From Kutzneria buriramensis (GTDB taxonomy: Bacteria; Actinomycetota; Actinomycetes; Mycobacteriales; Pseudonocardiaceae), in contig NZ_QUNO01000004.1 in NCBI RefSeq assembly GCF_003387475.1, positions 558,001 through 622,000 of the forward strand: 64,000 nucleotides of DNA, read 5' to 3'. Shown piece after piece: positions 62,141-64,000 of this stretch (positions within the stretch are counted from its first letter, which is position 1; the number at the start of each line of letters is the position of its first letter). A program made the position numbers and the translations under genes. The notes under the pieces were generated by a model that worked only from the letters and a program-made list of their open reading frames with translations, had not been told where the DNA came from and did not search any database.

Positions 62141-62788
62141 TTAGCCGGGGAGGCGGGACTTGAGGGCCTCGGCTGCTGCCTTCGGGTCGTCGGCGTCGGT
62201 GATGGCGCGGACGACGACGATCCGGCGGGCGCCGGCGGCCAGGACATCGGCGAGCCGGGTCTGGTCGATGCCGCCGATGGCGAACCAGGGCCGCGGCGAC
62301 GTCACGTGCCGCACCAGGTCCAGTCCGGGCGCCGGGCGTCCCGGCTTGGTCGGCGTGGGCCAGCACGGGCCGGTGCAGAAGTAGTCCACCCCCGGCTCCA
62401 CCGCGGCGGCGTCGGCCTGTGCGGCGTCGTGGGTGGACCGGCCGATGGCGATGTCGTCGCCGGCGATGCGGCGGGCCAGCGGCACCGGCAGGTCGTCCTG
62501 ACCGAGGTGCAGCACGTCGGCCCCGGCGGCGACCGCGACGTCGGCCCGGTCGTTCACGGCGAGCAGTGCGCCGTGCCGGGCGCAGGCCTCGGCGAGCACC
62601 TCCAGCGCGGCCAGCTCGAACCGGGCCTCCAGGCCCTTGTCCCGCAGCTGCACGATGTCGACGCCGCCGGCGAGCGCGGCGTCGGCGAACGCGGCGAGAT
62701 CCCCGGTGGCGGCGCGGGCGTCGGTGCACAGGTACAGCCGTGCGTCCGCGAGCCGCTTCCTGATCTGTTCTCCATCCAGTCCTGGCAC
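62141..62788 (-). CDS. thiE: Thiamine-phosphate synthase
   Basis: 215 aa, the normal size. It joins HMP-pyrophosphate and thiazole phosphate to give thiamine phosphate. Motifs: [41 protein letters not shown], the phosphate-binding [16 protein letters not shown] and PWFAIGGID. The start is GTG 62786-62788; the longer open frame crosses the riboswitch and has no thiE character. It diverges from thiO. Confidence 0.94.
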   Translation of the reverse strand: MPGLDGEQIRKRLADARLYLCTDARAATGDLAAFADAALAGGVDIVQLRDKGLEARFELAALEVLAEACARHGALLAVNDRADVAVAAGADVLHLGQDDLPVPLARRIAGDDIAIGRSTHDAAQADAAAVEPGVDYFCTGPCWPTPTKPGRPAPGLDLVRHVTSPRPWFAIGGIDQTRLADVLAAGARRIVVVRAITDADDPKAAAEALKSRLPG

Positions 62789-62816
62789 GGGTGCTACGGT
62801 AGGCCCCAGTGGTCCG

Positions 62817-62905
62817 CACGGGAGCCTGGAGGAACCGGGCTGAGAGGGGGCTTGCCAGCCCCGACCGTCGAACCTGATCCGGGTCATGCCGGCGCAGGGA
62901 GCGTG
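62817..62905 (+). promoter_or_regulatory. TPP riboswitch (THI box)
   Basis: The conserved CTGAGAGGG (62840-62848) and the downstream GAACCTGATCCGGGTCATGC, then CGGCGCAGGGAGC, are the diagnostic parts of the TPP aptamer. CACG (62817-62820) and CGTG (62902-62905) close helix P1. The GGGAG that could serve the thiO start is within the aptamer, so TPP binding would hide it and stop translation. Confidence 0.95.
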
Positions 62906-62912
62906 ATGTGTC

Positions 62913-64000
62913 TTGAAGGTCGCCGTTGTCGGTGGTGGGGTCGTCGGTCTGTCGGTCGCGTGGGCGGCCGCCGAGGCGGGCCACCAGGTGGTGCTGATCG
63001 ATGCCGCGCCGGGGTCCGGCGCGTCCTGGGTGGCGGGCGGCATGCTCGCGCCGGTCACGGAGGCGTGGCCGGGCGAGGAGCACGTGCTGGCGCTGGGCAG
63101 CGCGTCGCTGGACCGCTGGCCGGATTTCGCCGCCAGGCTGGAAAAGAAGGGCGGCCTGCGCGAAGAGGGAACCCTGGCGGTGGCCGTGGACGCGGCCGAC
63201 CGGGAGGAACTCGACGGCGTCGCCGACTATCTCGCCAGACTCGGCCGGGAGGTGCGGCGCCTCACCGCGCGTGAGGTGCGACGACTCGAGCCGACCCTGG
63301 GCATGTCCGTCCGAAGTGGACTGTCGGTGCCTGGGGACCTGGCCGTGGACAACAGGGTGCTGCTGGCGTCGCTGCGCAAGGCGGCCACAGATGCCGGCGC
63401 ACAGCCGATTGCGGTGGCAGCGCGCAGCGTCAGCGCAGGTGAAGTGTTGCTGGTCAACGGATCGACCGTCGCCTGTGACGCCGTCGTGCTGGCAGCCGGG
63501 GCGCGGAGCGGCGGCCTGTACGAGGGACTGGCGAAGGTGGTCCGGCCGGTCAAGGGCGAGATCCTCCGGCTCAAGGCCCGGCCGGGCGCGCTGGATCCGC
63601 CGACGAGAACGGTCCGCGCGCTGGTCGAAGGCCGGCACGTCTACCTGGTGCCGCGGGAAGGTCGTGGGCTTGTGCTGGGCGCGACCCAGTACGAGACGGG
63701 CTTCGACACCGACGTGACGGTCGCCGGCGTCCGCGACCTGCTGCGCGACGCCGAGCGGGTGCTGCCCGGCATCGGCGAGTACGCGGTCGTGGAATGCGCC
63801 GCCGGCCTGCGGCCCGGCAGTCCCGACAACCTGCCGCTGCTGGGCTGGCTGGAGCCGGGGGTGCTGGCCGCGACCGGCCACCACCGCAACGGGATCCTGC
63901 TCGCCCCGATCACCGCCGAGGCGGTGGTGGACCTGCTCGCCGGCCGGGAACCGCCGGAGCCGGCGCGCGCCGCCGACCCGGCCCGACTGCTCGACGTCAC
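62913..64000 (+). CDS. thiO: Glycine oxidase (thiamine pathway), partial
   Basis: The frame runs off the right edge after 362 codons. The FAD-binding fold is at the start ([21 protein letters not shown]), with [22 protein letters not shown] and the late [17 protein letters not shown] and [12 protein letters not shown] typical of ThiO. It oxidises glycine to iminoglycine for the thiazole of thiamine. The start chosen is TTG 62913, just after the riboswitch. thiS and thiG probably follow outside the window. Confidence 0.92.
   Translation, partial: MKVAVVGGGVVGLSVAWAAAEAGHQVVLIDAAPGSGASWVAGGMLAPVTEAWPGEEHVLALGSASLDRWPDFAARLEKKGGLREEGTLAVAVDAADREELDGVADYLARLGREVRRLTAREVRRLEPTLGMSVRSGLSVPGDLAVDNRVLLASLRKAATDAGAQPIAVAARSVSAGEVLLVNGSTVACDAVVLAAGARSGGLYEGLAKVVRPVKGEILRLKARPGALDPPTRTVRALVEGRHVYLVPREGRGLVLGATQYETGFDTDVTVAGVRDLLRDAERVLPGIGEYAVVECAAGLRPGSPDNLPLLGWLEPGVLAATGHHRNGILLAPITAEAVVDLLAGREPPEPARAADPARLLDV

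Overview
The window reads as a chromosomal stretch of a high-GC actinomycete, most likely from the Pseudonocardiales (Kutzneria/Amycolatopsis/Saccharothrix-like). The grounds are the strong GC bias, frequent GTG and TTG starts, tight 1-4 nt gene overlaps, AfsR/SARP-NB-ARC regulators, DUF3558 lipoproteins, PPE and EspG proteins, DasR with dre operators, and an OtsB-glycoside hydrolase 15 fusion. The genus is inference. There are no rRNA genes, CRISPR arrays, insertion sequences or phage genes. One tRNA and one TPP riboswitch are present.

Layout. 1-220: 3' end of an unidentified gene, a cluster of DnaA-box-like sequences and a hairpin. 220-5884: trehalose synthesis (otsA and an OtsB-GH15 fusion) and a ThrE-type threonine/serine exporter. 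6155-9417: tRNA-Thr(UGU), then tdh-kbl-lysR for threonine degradation. 9511-12286: two tandem paralogous DUF4190/septum-formation-type membrane proteins, each preceded by the same 41-42 nt leader, and a small membrane protein. 12463-12865: a broken Uma2-family gene. 12927-17642: an aldo/keto reductase, a two-component system, apbE and a TetR-type regulator. 18142-23730: two tandem AfsR/SARP-NB-ARC-TPR regulators, the first with a degenerate DNA-binding end. 23937-24704: a GDSL/SGNH hydrolase. 24843-29705: an ESX (type VII secretion) satellite locus with three DUF3558 proteins, two candidate substrates carrying YxxxD/E signals and the chaperone EspG, but no secretion core.

30468-37170 is a six-gene operon read leftwards: ROK repressor, sugar-binding lipoprotein, two permeases, GH4 glycosidase and BadF-type kinase. 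A paired GTTAAC operator overlaps the ROK ribosome binding site. 37323-39241 holds a DUF3159 membrane protein and a short XRE-NB-ARC regulator.

39324-57840 is a sugar catabolism region. A second BadF-type kinase diverges from a complete non-phosphorylating L-fucose operon: FAH-type hydrolase, L-fuconate dehydratase, SDR, ribose-type ABC importer, aldose dehydrogenase and fuconolactonase. A FadR-type GntR gene closes it. Next comes the DasR unit: nagA, an SIS-domain amino-sugar phosphate enzyme, dasC, dasB, dasA and dasR, with dre-like operators in front of nagA and between dasA and dasR. Together these would import chitobiose/GlcNAc, phosphorylate it, deacetylate it and turn it into fructose-6-phosphate. 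Neither CUT1 importer has its own ATPase, so a shared MsiK-type ATPase elsewhere is expected.

56122-64000: an IlvD/Edd-type sugar-acid dehydratase, a DHA2 drug-type exporter, a Ser/Thr-rich membrane protein, a streptogrisin-like secreted protease, thiE, and a TPP riboswitch in front of thiO, which runs off the window. Two copies of a 160-bp dispersed element (30278-30436 and 61975-62134) and a 19-nt repeat (16978 and 39307) sit at junctions of convergent genes.
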